A DNA stretch of 64,000 bases from Pseudonocardia sp. T1-2H (GCF_038039215.1 NZ_JBBPCL010000001.1:992001-1056000), one strand, 5' to 3'. Shown: positions 1 to 9,695, numbered from the stretch's first letter. Numbers and translations: made by a program. The notes: generated by a model from the letters alone, not told the origin.

Positions 1-2507
1 ATCCAGTACAGCGCCGGACCCAGGTCCTGGTGCGCGAGGTCGGTGACGCCGTAGTGGGCCAACGCGCGGCGCAGCTTCTGCTGGAAGGACTCCGGCAGCT
101 GCTCCGCCTCGGCGTCGCGCGAGCGCAGGAACGCGTAGAGGTACTCCTGCGGGTTGCGCCCGGTCTCCTCGGCGGCCTCCCCGTTGGTCGTCTCCGGGAC
201 GCTGAGCTCGCGGCGGTTGCGGGACAGCGACGACAGGTCCGCGAAGATCCGCAGCACCGCGGTCTCGCCGAGCAGCACGGAGGGGTCGTCGCCGGGCAGG
301 GCCTCGCGGGCCTTCCCCAGCCGGGAGAGCAGGGGCTTGGCCTCGCGTTCGTCGACGTCGAAGCCCAGGACCTGCCAGCGCAGCGCGGTCAGCACGTCCG
401 CGGCGACCGCGCCCGGGTCCGCGGCGCTCTCGCCGGACCCGGCCAGCGCGGAGAAGTCCGCCCGGTCCCCGGAGGGCCCCGCGGCGGCCGGATCGGCCGT
501 CGGCTCCAGCCGGACCAGCTTGGACCCGCCCTCGACCTGCGTGTTCGCCGGCACCAGCACCTCGGCGACGACGCCCGCGAACGGTGCCCGCAGCGCGGTC
601 TCCAGCTTCATGCTCTCGACGACGGCGACGACGTCACCCTCGGCGACCGTCTGCCCGGCGGTCACCGGCACCGCGACGACCATCGCCGGGGCGGGCGCGC
701 GGACCATGCCGGCCTCGCCGCCGGAGATCCGGTGCACGGCGCCGTCGACCTCGACGAGGTAGTCCGCGTCCTGCGGCGCCGAGAGGACCGAGTAGGTCGT
801 GCCGCCGAGGGTCAGCCGCCGCTCGAACCGGCCCGAACGCTCGACGTCGACGTCGACCGCCTGGGTGGTGGAACCCCCGCCCGCGGCGGGCAGCTCGAGG
901 ACCACGCGGTACCGGTTGGCCCGGGTCCGCGCGACGCGCAGCCGGTAGGAGTCGCCGCCGGCGCGGACGTCCGTCTGGTGCCAGGTCTCGTAGCCGACCT
1001 CGGGCCGGCCGCGCTCCGCGGAGGCCAGCAGCCGGTGCTGCTGGCGGGCGACGTGCCCGTCGTGCGCCTCGACGGCCGCGGCCAGCAGCGCCACGTCCAG
1101 GCGGCGCGGCGGCGTGTAGCCCTGCGCCATCATCCCGTCGAGCCAGGTGGTGTCGGTGTCCCCGGTGACCAGCTCGGGCCGGGACAGCAGGTCCAGCAGG
1201 AACGCCTTGTTCGTGGTGCCGCCGTCGATCACCGCGGCCGTCTGGCGCAGCGCGCGGACGAGCCGGGCGCGGGCCTCGCCGCGGTCCCGGCCCCACGCGA
1301 TGACCTTCGCGATCATGGAGTCGAACTGCGGCGGGATGACGTCGCCGGCCGCGACGCCGGTGTCCACCCGGATGCCCGGGCCGCTGGGCAGCGCGAGGTG
1401 CTCGATCCGGCCGGGGGCCGGTGCGAACTCGCGTTCCGGGTCCTCGGCGGTGAGCCGGGCCTCGATGGCGTGCCCGGAGCCCCGCGGGGCCTCCGGCGCG
1501 ACGTCCGCGAGCTTCCCGCCGCCGGCGATGTGCAGCTGCAGCTTGACGATGTCGACGCCGGTGACGGCCTCGGTCACCGGGTGCTCGACCTGCAGCCGGG
1601 TGTTGACCTCCAGGAACGACAGCAGCCGCTCCTTGGGCTCGTAGAGGAACTCCACGGTGCCCGCGTTGGTGTAGCCCGCGGCGCGTACCAGCTCGGCGGC
1701 CGAGGACCGCAGCAGCTCCTCCTGCTCGGCGTCGAGCGCGGTGGACGCGGACTCCTCGATCACCTTCTGGTTGCGGCGCTGCACCGAGCAGTCCCGGACG
1801 CCCAGGGTCCACACGTCGCCCGCGGCGTCCGCGACGACCTGCACCTCGACGTGCCGGCCGCCGCGGACCGCCCGCTCCAGGAACACCGTGGCGTCCCCGG
1901 CCGTCTTCGACGCCTCCGAGCTCGCCCGCTCGAAGGCCTCCGGCAGCGCGTCCGGCGTGGCGACGTAGCGGATGCCCCGGCCGCCGCCCCCGGCCGTCGC
2001 CTTGACCATCAGCGGGTAGCCGATGGACTCCGCCGCCGCGCGGGCCGCGTCGAGGTCCGCGACGGGGCCGCCGCTCCACGCCGCCAGCGGGACGCCGACC
2101 TCCTCGGCCAGCCTCTTCGCGGCGATCTTGTCACCGAGGCGGCGCATGACGTCCGCGGACGGGCCGATGAAGGTGATGCCGAGGCGGTCGCACAGCTCCG
2201 CGAACTCGGCCTTCTCCGAGACGAACCCCCAGCCCGGCCAGACGGCGTCGGCCCGGGAGACGCGCAGGGCGCGCTCCAGCTCGGCGTAGTCGAGGTAGGG
2301 GCTCGGTCCCAGATGGTCCGGGTCGTCCGGGCCGATCAGGACGGCCTCGTCCGCCTCACGGACGTACATGGCCCGCCGGTCGACGGCGGTGTAGAGCGCG
2401 ACGGTGCGCAGCGGGGATTCCCCCTGCGCGTTCCATTCGCGGACTGCGTGCACGAGCCGCATGGCGGGCTCACCACGGTTGACGATCGCGATCCTGTGGA
2501 AGCTCAC
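1..2507 (-). CDS. Multidomain acyl-CoA carboxylase (biotin carboxylase + biotin carrier part), partial
   Basis: The gene runs off the left edge; about 835 N-terminal residues are visible. The N-terminus begins with FHRIAIVNRGEPA and continues as a biotin carboxylase ATP-grasp domain (glycine loop GGGGRG, then EVNTRLQVEHPVTE) to about residue 450. A biotin-carrier domain follows with the attachment motif ESMKLE (lysine near residue 634). After it comes the segment LRWQVLGFDVDE, typical of the single-chain actinobacterial carboxylases in which a carboxyltransferase domain follows; that part would lie outside the window. The enzyme would carboxylate an acyl-CoA using ATP and bicarbonate; the substrate cannot be read from the sequence. 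The GTG at 2507 is chosen because AGGA lies 8 bases upstream; an in-frame ATG at 2516 is the alternative. The upstream ketoacyl synthase gene stops at 2521, so the two are probably one operon. Confidence 0.85.
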   Translation of the reverse strand, partial: MSFHRIAIVNRGEPAMRLVHAVREWNAQGESPLRTVALYTAVDRRAMYVREADEAVLIGPDDPDHLGPSPYLDYAELERALRVSRADAVWPGWGFVSEKAEFAELCDRLGITFIGPSADVMRRLGDKIAAKRLAEEVGVPLAAWSGGPVADLDAARAAAESIGYPLMVKATAGGGGRGIRYVATPDALPEAFERASSEASKTAGDATVFLERAVRGGRHVEVQVVADAAGDVWTLGVRDCSVQRRNQKVIEESASTALDAEQEELLRSSAAELVRAAGYTNAGTVEFLYEPKERLLSFLEVNTRLQVEHPVTEAVTGVDIVKLQLHIAGGGKLADVAPEAPRGSGHAIEARLTAEDPEREFAPAPGRIEHLALPSGPGIRVDTGVAAGDVIPPQFDSMIAKVIAWGRDRGEARARLVRALRQTAAVIDGGTTNKAFLLDLLSRPELVTGDTDTTWLDGMMAQGYTPPRRLDVALLAAAVEAHDGHVARQQHRLLASAERGRPEVGYETWHQTDVRAGGDSYRLRVARTRANRYRVVLELPAAGGGSTTQAVDVDVERSGRFERRLTLGGTTYSVLSAPQDADYLVEVDGAVHRISGGEAGMVRAPAPAMVVAVPVTAGQTVAEGDVVAVVESMKLETALRAPFAGVVAEVLVPANTQVEGGSKLVRLEPTADPAAAGPSGDRADFSALAGSGESAADPGAVAADVLTALRWQVLGFDVDEREAKPLLSRLGKAREALPGDDPSVLLGETAVLRIFADLSSLSRNRRELSVPETTNGEAAEETGRNPQEYLYAFLRSRDAEAEQLPESFQQKLRRALAHYGVTDLAHQDLGPALYW

Positions 2508-2520
2508 GGGCCACATCCTG

Positions 2521-4489
2521 CTAGACCCCGAACGCGACGTGTACATCGTCGCTCGTGGTGCCGGGAATCGGAGGGAGATCGGCCGCGTCCGGCGAGCCGG
2601 CCGGTCGCTCCCCGACGCCGCCGAGGACGACCTCCGGCGCGACGATCGACGGGTCGACGGTCATCACCGCGTACCCGCCCACCGCGCCGGCGCCGAAGCC
2701 CGGTGCGAAGACGCGCATCGGCGCGGTGATCACCTTGTCCCGCACGGCGTCGAACAGCGCGATCGGGATGGAGGCCGCGGAGACGTTGCCCATGGTCTCG
2801 ATGTCGAAGTAGAGCTGGTCCGCGGACAGCCCGGCCTTGTCGGCGAGCTGCAGGATCATCGTCTTGTTGGCCTGGTGCGGGACGATCAGGTCGATCTCCT
2901 CGAGCAGGGTGTCCGACGTGTCGCCGGGCAGCTCGCCCAGCTCGCCGATCATCTGTGCGAGGTAGCGGGCGACCAGCGCCTTCACCTCGGGCCCGTAGAC
3001 CGTGATGTCGTTGTCGAACTCCGGGTTCGGCCAGATGATCGAGTTCACCTGCTCGGGCGGCCCGCCGGCGTAGGTCTGCAGGATGTCGACGTCCCCGGCG
3101 GACCCCTCCGCTGCCGGGGCCACGACGATCGCCGCGGCGCCGTCACCGAAGATCATCCGCGAGGTGCGGACACTGCCGATCTTGTCCGAGAACTTCTCGA
3201 CGCAGACCAGGAGCACCGGCCGCTCGACCTCCTGCAGCTGGCGCACGGCCTCGGCGAGGCCGTAGGGCAGCCCCGCGCACGCCGCGACGATGTCCGCCGA
3301 GCAGTGCGTCTGCAGGAGGCCGAGCTCGCCGGAGAGCCAGGTGGACAGCGACGGGATCAGCCGGTCGCTGGTGCAGGTGGCGACGAGCACGGCGCCGATC
3401 TCGTCCGTCGAGCGCCCGGAGTGGGCGATGGCGGCCTTCGCCGCCTCCAGGGCGAGCTCGCCGATGTCGTGTCGGGTGTAGCGGCGCTGGTCGATGCCCG
3501 TCTTGGCGCTGATCTCGGCGGCGCTCATCGGCGACCAGGAGAAGCTGGTGTTCCGGACGACGTCGGAGTTGTCGCAGACCAGCTCGCCGCGGACGATCGC
3601 CAGCGCCTCGAGCTTCGGCTGCACGGTGAACGCCTCGCGCACCTTGACCGGCGGGAAGGGGCGCACCGGCGCCTTCGGGACGACGGGGGACGCCGTCCGC
3701 TGGGCGGGCACGCGGCCCGCCCTGACGCGGTCCAGGAACGCCGAGACCTCGCGGGTCCGCGGGTGGAACGCGATGACGATGTCGTCGTCGCCGATCTCCG
3801 ACGCCGGCCTCAGCTCGGTCTTCGAGCGGTCCCAGGGGTACTGGTTGTGCAGCACCATCGCCCAGCGGGTCAGCGCCTCGAGCTTCCGGGACGGCGGCCT
3901 CGGCGTCGTGGATCTCCTGCGTGGTGAAGACCGGGTAGTCCGGGTCGTGCTGGGGAAGCACGAAGGTCAGCGCGTCCGGCGTGCGCAGGAACTCCGCGAC
4001 GGTCGGCTTGACCGCCGGCAGCTCGGTGGCGTGGTGGCGGCGGTTGCGGAAGACGTCGAAGAGCAGGTTGAAGACGGCGTCCTCCGCCGTCTCGTCCCAC
4101 GCGGCGGGCAGCTCGCGATACGCCTGCTCGACCGCGGCGACCTTCCGGTCCCCGTCGACCCACGGGGTGAGCACGGGCAGGAAGACGTCCGGGCGGTGCC
4201 GCGGGACGTCCCGCCAGCGCGTCGGGCGCTTGTCGTACATCGTCATCGAATAACGGTTGACCCAGAACATGTTCTGTCCCAGGTCGCGCAACAGCTCGAA
4301 TCGGCTGGGGTAGGCGCCGGCCTCCACCCGGGCGAGGATGTCCGTTCCGGTGGGGGCCTTCGACTCGAAATCGCGGCCGATGACGGCGCCGAACTGCTCC
4401 AGCGAGTCGAGCACCGAGAAATCCAGGTCGGGCGAGAAATTGGCGGGAAAGACCAGACGGCCATGGTTGTTGACCACGAACGGCTTCAT
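2521..4489 (-). pseudogene. Beta-ketoacyl-ACP synthase III-like protein with N-terminal extension, frameshifted
   Basis: Starts at ATG 4489 behind GGAGG. The first ~200 residues (MKPFVVNNHGRLVFPANF onward) match no domain I recognise. The C-terminal ~330 residues are a FabH/KAS III fold with the expected triad: Cys in AACAG, His in VPHQANK and Asn in GNVSAASIP. Such enzymes condense an acyl-CoA with a malonyl-thioester or related donor. The reading frame breaks near 3886: upstream it ends in EIHDAEAAV, and one base out of phase it resumes as RKLEALTRWAMVLHNQYP, so one extra base restores a ~655-residue protein. The context CCGGAAGCTC recurs at two other breaks in this window, which favours a sequence error. 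Directly upstream of the giant carboxylase, it probably uses that enzyme's product. Confidence 0.75.
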
Positions 4490-4849
4490 GTGTGGCGGAC
4501 CTCCGTTGCACCGGGCATCACGAGGAAACTCCTGGTCGTGAGCCTGCGCAACCGCGAGTGGGTGGATCGGGCGGTGAGGGAACGGTAGCGGGATTCCGGC
4601 GATGATCGACAGGTGACCTGGGTCCCGATCGCCCATTCTGTACCGGGCCCGGTCACCGTTGACGGTTACCTTCCGGTAATACTGTGGAGTGTTACCGCGG
4701 AGTGTTACTCGTGCGTTCGTGACGGATTTCCGCGTCCCCGCACGTGACGGCCGCATGAGCCACCACTGTGGACGGCACGGGCCGAGCAGATTCTACGGAT
4801 CGTCGAACGTGCAGCGGCGGCGGCGGGAGTCGCCTACGGTCTGCAGAAC
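4490..4849. promoter_or_regulatory. Divergent intergenic region with candidate operators
   Basis: This 360-bp gap separates the minus-strand ketoacyl synthase from the plus-strand CMD-family gene. It contains a perfect inverted repeat, TTACC-TTCC-GGTAA (4666-4679), and two direct copies of GGAGTGTTAC (4686-4695 and 4699-4708; 13-bp period, about one helical turn). Their placement between divergent genes suggests a shared control region, but no cognate regulator is adjacent. No gene is seen here. Confidence 0.4.
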
Positions 4850-5395
4850 ATGGCTCGTGTCACGTATGCAGATGCCCGGAACGTCCCGCCGCAGACGGCC
4901 GCGACCCTGGGGAAGGTGCCACCGCTGCACGTCTTCGGGCTCGTCGCCCGCGCCGACACGGCGTTCCGGCCGTGGCTCAAGTACGGCGGCGCGCTGCTCG
5001 CGGACCTCGCGATCGACCCGTTGCTGCGCGAGCTCGTCATCCTCCAGGTCGGCCGGCTGAACGCCCGCTACGAGTGGGACCAGCACGTCCCGATCGCCCT
5101 GGCCGCGGGCGGCACGCAGGAGCAGGTCGACGCCCTGGACCGCGGCGAGACCGGCTCCGAGCTGTTCACCCCGGCGCAGCGGGCGATGTTCGCGTTCGTC
5201 GCAGACTTCGTCCGGGACGGCGAGGTGCCCGACGCGACCTACGCTGCGCTGGCGGCCGAGCTGGACGAGAAGCAGATCGTGGAGGTCGGGCTGGTGGCCG
5301 GGCACTATCTCGGCCTGGCCCGGCTCATGACGGCGCTGCGCATCGACCCGGACGAGGCGGTCGGCGTCGAAGGCCTGCCCGCCGCCCGCGTCTAG
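4850..5395 (+). CDS. Carboxymuconolactone decarboxylase (CMD)/AhpD-like family protein
   Basis: A 181-residue all-helical protein. The core segment around residues 60-85 (RELVILQVGRLNARYEWDQH) matches the CMD family helix that carries the conserved glutamate and histidine. The CxxC pair of the AhpD peroxidase branch is absent, so a thiol peroxidase role is unlikely. Many actinobacterial members of this type sit beside acyl-CoA dehydrogenases, as here (the next gene starts 28 bases downstream), but their reaction is usually unknown. ATG 4850 has no strong ribosome site in front of it. The call is sound at family level only. Confidence 0.75.
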   Translation: MARVTYADARNVPPQTAATLGKVPPLHVFGLVARADTAFRPWLKYGGALLADLAIDPLLRELVILQVGRLNARYEWDQHVPIALAAGGTQEQVDALDRGETGSELFTPAQRAMFAFVADFVRDGEVPDATYAALAAELDEKQIVEVGLVAGHYLGLARLMTALRIDPDEAVGVEGLPAARV

Positions 5396-5423
5396 GACAC
5401 ACCCGGACCGAGAGGGAGTCACC

Positions 5424-6590
5424 GTGGACTTCACGCCGAACGACGACCATCGCGCCATCCGGGAGGGTGTCCGCGCCGTCTGCAAGGACTTCGACGACGC
5501 CTACTGGCGCGCCTGCGACGCCGAGCACCGCTTCCCCTGGGACTTCTACCGGGCCATGGCCGACGGCGGCTGGCTCGGCATCTCCCTCGCCGAGGAGTAC
5601 GGCGGGGGCGGGCAGGGGATCACCGAGGCGTCGATCGTCCTGGAGGAGGTGGCCGCGTCCGGGGCGGCGATGAACGGCGCGAGCGCGATCCACCTGGCCG
5701 TGTTCGGGATGAACCCGGTGGCGAAGCACGGCTCCCGTGCGATGCGCGAGGCGTACCTGCCGCGCGTCGCGTCCGGGGACCTGCACGTCGCGTTCGGCGT
5801 GACCGAGCCGGACGCCGGGACGGACACGACGTCGATCGCCACCCGCGCCAGGCGGGACGGGGACCGTTACCTGGTCCGCGGGCGCAAGGTCTGGACGTCG
5901 AAGGCCCAGGACTGCGAGAAGGTCCTGCTGCTCGTCCGGACGACCCCGCTCGAGGAGTGCGCGAAGCGGACGGACGGGATGACGCTGCTGCTCGCGGACC
6001 TGCAGCGGCCCGAGGTGGACATCCGGCCCATCCCGAAGCTCGGCCGCAACGCCGTCGCGTCCTGCGAGGTGAGCTACGACGACCTGCCCGTCCCCGTCGC
6101 GGACCGGGTGGGCGAGGAGGGCAGGGGCTTCCGCTACCTGCTCGACGGGCTCAACCCCGAGCGCATCCTCATCGCCGCGGAGGCGCTCGGCATCGGCCGT
6201 GCCGCGATGCGCAAGGCCGTGGCGTACGCGGGGGAGCGGGAGGTGTTCGGCCGGCCCATCGGGAAGAACCAGGGCCTGGCGTTCCCGCTCGCCGAGGCGC
6301 ACATGCGGCTGCACGCGGCGGAGCTGGCCGTGCGGGAGGCGTCCTGGCGCTACGACGAGGGGCTGCCCTGCGGCGAGCACGCCAACACCGCGAAGTTCCT
6401 CGCCGCGGAGGCCGGGCACTTCGCCGCGGACCGGGCGATGCAGACCCACGGGGGCTTCGGGTACGCGGACGAGTACGACGTCGGCCGGTACTGGACGGAG
6501 TCCCGGCTGATGAAGATCGCCCCGATCTCCCAGGAGATGGTGCTGAACTTCGTGAGCGAGCACGTGCTGGGGCTCCCGCGGTCCTACTGA
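5424..6590 (+). CDS. Acyl-CoA dehydrogenase
   Basis: A 388-residue FAD-dependent flavoprotein oxidising acyl-CoA to 2-enoyl-CoA. Family markers are the FAD-binding segment FGVTEPDAGTDTT near residue 130 and the C-terminal run QTHGGFGYADEYDVGRYW near residue 350, where related sequences carry the cofactor-binding glycines. The GTG start at 5424 follows GAGGGAG with a 5-base gap. It lies 28 bases behind the CMD-family gene and ~30 bases before the glyoxalase-fold gene, so the three are likely cotranscribed. The C-terminus (LGLPRSY) is nearly the same as that of the acyl-CoA dehydrogenase at 42031, suggesting related subfamilies. Substrate unknown. Confidence 0.9.
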   Translation: MDFTPNDDHRAIREGVRAVCKDFDDAYWRACDAEHRFPWDFYRAMADGGWLGISLAEEYGGGGQGITEASIVLEEVAASGAAMNGASAIHLAVFGMNPVAKHGSRAMREAYLPRVASGDLHVAFGVTEPDAGTDTTSIATRARRDGDRYLVRGRKVWTSKAQDCEKVLLLVRTTPLEECAKRTDGMTLLLADLQRPEVDIRPIPKLGRNAVASCEVSYDDLPVPVADRVGEEGRGFRYLLDGLNPERILIAAEALGIGRAAMRKAVAYAGEREVFGRPIGKNQGLAFPLAEAHMRLHAAELAVREASWRYDEGLPCGEHANTAKFLAAEAGHFAADRAMQTHGGFGYADEYDVGRYWTESRLMKIAPISQEMVLNFVSEHVLGLPRSY

Positions 6591-6619
6591 GGGAGTACCT
6601 CGGCACTAGGGTCGGGTCC

Positions 6620-7006
6620 GTGGAGATTCTCGCCGGCCGTGTCCTGCTGCGCCCGGTCGATCCGGACGTCACCACGGTCTTCTACCGGGACGTCCTGGGC
6701 CTGGCCGTGTACCGCGAGTTCCCGGGCGGCACGGTGTTCTTCCTGGGCGGCGGGTTCCTCGAGGTGTCCGGCCGCGGCGAAGGGCCCGGCACGGGCGACG
6801 GAGTCCGGCTCTGGATGCAGGTCCGGGATCTCGCGGGGGCCCGCAAGGAGCTCGCGGAGCGCGGCGCACGCATCGTGCGCGAGCCGCGCCGCGAGCCCTG
6901 GGGCCTCGACGAGATGTGGGTCGAGGACCCGGACGGCGTGCGGATCGGGTTCATCGAGATCCCTCCGGAGCACCCGCTCCGCAAGGACATCCGGACGAGC
7001 CCCTAG
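6620..7006 (+). CDS. Glyoxalase/bleomycin-resistance (VOC) family protein
   Basis: A 128-residue protein of the vicinal-oxygen-chelate fold, with a beta-alpha-beta-beta-beta layout. The N-terminal segment (FYRDVLGLAVYREFPGG) and the C-terminal segment (EMWVEDPDGVRIGFIE) are characteristic, and the last contains the usual metal-ligand glutamate. It is short, about one glyoxalase module pair. GTG 6620 is the only reasonable start. It follows the acyl-CoA dehydrogenase closely and overlaps the next gene tail-to-tail by 4 bases (7003-7006). The exact reaction is unknown. Confidence 0.75.
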   Translation: MEILAGRVLLRPVDPDVTTVFYRDVLGLAVYREFPGGTVFFLGGGFLEVSGRGEGPGTGDGVRLWMQVRDLAGARKELAERGARIVREPRREPWGLDEMWVEDPDGVRIGFIEIPPEHPLRKDIRTSP

Positions 7007-7449
7007 GTGGGGTTGGCCGTCCCCTCGACCGCCGTCCCCTCGACGGTCCGCTTGATCTCGGCGAGGGTCTCCTCGAGGCCCGCACGGACGGCCGGGCCGT
7101 CGGCGTGTTCGGTGTGCAGCGACACCACGACCTCGGACTCGCCCTCGGCGGCCCCGTTCACGGCCAACTCGCCGTGGTAGCCGTTGCGGCTCTCCGAACC
7201 CCAGCGCAGGGCACGCGTCCGCTCGTCGGCCTCGAACCAGGCCTCGCCTTCGCGGCGCTTCCCCTCGACCTCCGCGACGACGTGGATCTCCTGCGCACCG
7301 GGGTGTCCGGCGTCGGAGGCGTCCTTCCCCGTCGGCTCGGCATCGCGCATGGCGGAGAAGTAGTTCGGGAGGTTGTGCACGTCGGAGAGGTAGCGGAACA
7401 GCGAGTCCGGGTCGGTCGCGACGGTGGTGCTGTGCTCGTAGTCACCCAT
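7003..7449 (-). CDS. SRPBCC (START/Bet v 1-like) family protein
   Basis: A 148-residue protein of the polyketide-cyclase/START-like hydrophobic-cavity fold: MGDYEHSTTVATDPDSLF at the N-terminus, then the HNLPNYFSAM segment typical of actinobacterial SRPBCC proteins, and a C-terminal helix (GLEETLAEIKRTV). No catalytic residue pattern identifies a reaction; lipid or small-ligand binding is the usual guess. ATG 7449 is preferred; an in-frame GTG at 7464 would add five residues. It is convergent with the glyoxalase gene. Confidence 0.65.
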   Translation of the reverse strand: MGDYEHSTTVATDPDSLFRYLSDVHNLPNYFSAMRDAEPTGKDASDAGHPGAQEIHVVAEVEGKRREGEAWFEADERTRALRWGSESRNGYHGELAVNGAAEGESEVVVSLHTEHADGPAVRAGLEETLAEIKRTVEGTAVEGTANPT

Positions 7450-7480
7450 GGCCGCGGGTACCACGGTTCGCGGTACCCAA

Positions 7481-7951
7481 TCAGCTCGCCCGGGTCACGG
7501 CCCCCGGGCCGGGCAGGGTGCGCAACCCGCGGTGCTCGGCGATGACGTGGCCCTCCTCGCAGCGCAGCTCGGCGTGCACCGCGGCGCCGCAGCCGGGGTG
7601 CTCGATCCGCATCGGCGCGCCGGCCTCCCCGGCCAGGTGCCTGTCGCCCCAGTCCAGCATCGCGATGACCACGGTGCGGAGCTCCGCGCCCGCGGGGGTG
7701 AGGTGGTACTCGTGGCGCTCGCGCCGGCCGGGCTCCCGGTAGGGCACCCGGTCGACCAGCCCGGCCTCGACCAGGGTCGCGAGCCGTCGGGTGAGCACGT
7801 TGCGGGCGATACCCAGGTGCCCGGCGATGTCGTCGAACCGGCGGACCCCGTTCAGGAGGTCACGCAGCACGAGGACCGTCCACGCGTCGCCGATTATCGC
7901 GGCGGTGCGGGCCACCGAGCAGCTCCTGCTGTCCAGTTCGGTCCAGTCCAC
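7481..7951 (-). CDS. HxlR-type winged-helix transcriptional regulator
   Basis: A 156-residue MarR/HxlR-like regulator. The N-terminal cysteine (RSCSVART) and the winged-helix core (IIGDAWTVLVLRDLLNGVRRFDDI, with the recognition region LGIARNVLTRRLATLVEAGLV) are typical of HxlR proteins, which often sense electrophiles or redox changes. Start is GTG 7951. It lies just downstream of, and in the same orientation as, the MFS exporter at 8006, so it probably regulates that exporter. Upstream of the exporter, CTTG and CAAG half-sites spaced by seven bases occur near 9564-9578, compatible with an HxlR operator but weak. Confidence 0.85.
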   Translation of the reverse strand: MDWTELDSRSCSVARTAAIIGDAWTVLVLRDLLNGVRRFDDIAGHLGIARNVLTRRLATLVEAGLVDRVPYREPGRRERHEYHLTPAGAELRTVVIAMLDWGDRHLAGEAGAPMRIEHPGCGAAVHAELRCEEGHVIAEHRGLRTLPGPGAVTRAS

Positions 7952-8005
7952 CCCGCCAGGTTAACCGCGCTGGGTTGCCGGGAACAACCGAAGCGCGGGC
8001 CCCGG

Positions 8006-9613
8006 TCAGGGGGTGCTGCTCGTGACCAGGGCGCCGGCGTTCTCGCTGTGGCCCGCCCCCCGGGGCGACGGGGTCAGGGCCGCCACGACCGTCCCCAGGA
8101 CCGCCGCGCCGGCGCCGGCCAGGAAGATCGTGGTGTAGGCCCCGCTCGAGGGGAGCACCCGGCCGCCCAGGTCGAGGGTCATCGCCGTCGTCACGGCCGC
8201 GACGACGGCGGTGCAGGACGAGGTCCCGAGCTGGCGCATGAGGGTGTTCAGGCTGTTCGCGGCGGCCGTCTCGGTCTCCGGGACCGCCCGCATGATCAGC
8301 AGCGGCAGGGCGGAGTAGGCGAGCGCGGCGCCGATCGAGGCGACGGTCGCGGCCAGCATGAGCAGCAGCAGGCTGCCGGGCAGCAGCGCGAACGCGACGT
8401 TGCCGACGACCAGGACCGACGCGCCGAGGACCAGCGTGGTCCGGGGCCCGCGGGTCCGGGAGATCAGGGCGGAGGTCGAGGAGAACACCACCATCGCGCC
8501 GCCGATCGGGAGCAGCACGACGCCGGCGACGATCAGGGAGAGCCCGAACCCGTAGCCGGTCTCCACCGGCGCCTGCAGGATCTGGGTCGCCACGACGAAC
8601 GTCGCGAACATCGAGAAGCCGATCAGCACCGAGGTCACGTTGGTCCAGAGCACGGGGGGCCGCGCCGTCACCCGCAGGTCGACCAGCGGTGCCCGGGTCC
8701 GCAGCTCGTGCCGGCCCCACACCGGGACGATCACGAGGAAAGCGCCCAGCAGGCCGAGGGTGACCGGCGACGCCCAGCCCCACTCGCCGCCCTTGGACAC
8801 GGCGAGCAGCAGGCACACCAGCGCCGTGCCGATCCCCGCCGCGCCGATCAGGTCGAACCGCCCGCCCGTCCGCACGCCGGACTCCGGGACCAGCCGCACG
8901 ACCAGCAGGATCTGGACGAGGGCGACGACCGCGGCGCCCGCGAACAGCCATCGCCAGCTCGCGAACTGGGCGACCACGCCGGTGAGCGGGAGGCCGATCG
9001 CGCCGCCGACCCCGAGCGAGGAGCTCATCAGGCCGACGCCGCCGCCGATCTTCTCCGCGGGCAGCACGTCCCGCATCAGGCTCATGCCGAGCGCGATCAC
9101 GCCGAACGAGACGCCCTGCAGGACCCGCGCCACCAGCAGCACCAGGATGTTCGGCGCCAGCGCGCCCAGGAGCGAGCCGAGCCCGATCAGCACGAGCGAG
9201 CACAGCAGCATCCGGCGCTTGCCGTACATGTCCCCGAGGCGGCCCAGGACCGGTGCGGACACGGCGCCCGCGACGAGCGTCGCGGTGATCAGCCACGCCG
9301 CCGTCGACGGGGTGGTGGACATCAGCCGCGGGAACTGCGGCAGCAGCGGCACGACCATCGTCTGGATCAGCGCCACCAGGAGCCCGCACGAGGCGAGCAC
9401 GCCGATCGCGACCCCGGGGCGGCGACGGGCGATCGCGGAGGCGTCGTCGCCGATGGTGGCGGGTGGGGCGGGGGCGAAGCTCGGACACGCGGCGTCTCCG
9501 TCCGGATGAGCAGGGTTCCCGTCCAGGTGACCACGACGCCCGTTTCGCCCGCAAGGTGAACGCTTGCCTTTGCCAAGTATCTCACCGAGCAACGTCGTGT
9601 TCGTCCGGTTCAC
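8006..9613 (-). CDS. MFS transporter (drug:H+ antiporter-like)
   Basis: A multi-spanning permease with about 14 hydrophobic segments. The MFS signature is seen after the second helix (GRLGDMYGKRRMLL) and a second conserved patch near LQGVSFGVIALGMSLMRDVLP. The length and the 14-helix look fit the DHA2 exporter group; the substrate is unknown. The start is uncertain: GTG 9613 is the furthest upstream plausible one and gives a ~40-residue hydrophilic leader without a convincing ribosome site, so the true start may be inside. The HxlR gene follows 54 bases downstream on the same strand. Confidence 0.8.
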   Translation of the reverse strand: MNRTNTTLLGEILGKGKRSPCGRNGRRGHLDGNPAHPDGDAACPSFAPAPPATIGDDASAIARRRPGVAIGVLASCGLLVALIQTMVVPLLPQFPRLMSTTPSTAAWLITATLVAGAVSAPVLGRLGDMYGKRRMLLCSLVLIGLGSLLGALAPNILVLLVARVLQGVSFGVIALGMSLMRDVLPAEKIGGGVGLMSSSLGVGGAIGLPLTGVVAQFASWRWLFAGAAVVALVQILLVVRLVPESGVRTGGRFDLIGAAGIGTALVCLLLAVSKGGEWGWASPVTLGLLGAFLVIVPVWGRHELRTRAPLVDLRVTARPPVLWTNVTSVLIGFSMFATFVVATQILQAPVETGYGFGLSLIVAGVVLLPIGGAMVVFSSTSALISRTRGPRTTLVLGASVLVVGNVAFALLPGSLLLLMLAATVASIGAALAYSALPLLIMRAVPETETAAANSLNTLMRQLGTSSCTAVVAAVTTAMTLDLGGRVLPSSGAYTTIFLAGAGAAVLGTVVAALTPSPRGAGHSENAGALVTSSTP

Positions 9614-9695
9614 CCTTTCGGGTGGCGAAGCCCGTACGGCCGTTCGGCGGCAGGCGCGTCGGTCGCCGTCGGGCCCGCCGGGCAGGATGGCCGGC

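Noticed and set aside
30..2729. A very long plus-strand open frame (about 900 codons) opposite the carboxylase.
   Set aside because: The high G+C makes antisense frames long. Its translation is Arg/Gly/Asp-rich without any domain, while the minus strand encodes a clear biotin carboxylase.
7448..9559. A ~700-codon plus-strand frame opposite the HxlR and MFS genes.
   Set aside because: Low-complexity His/Arg/Gly translation; the opposite strand encodes two recognisable proteins.
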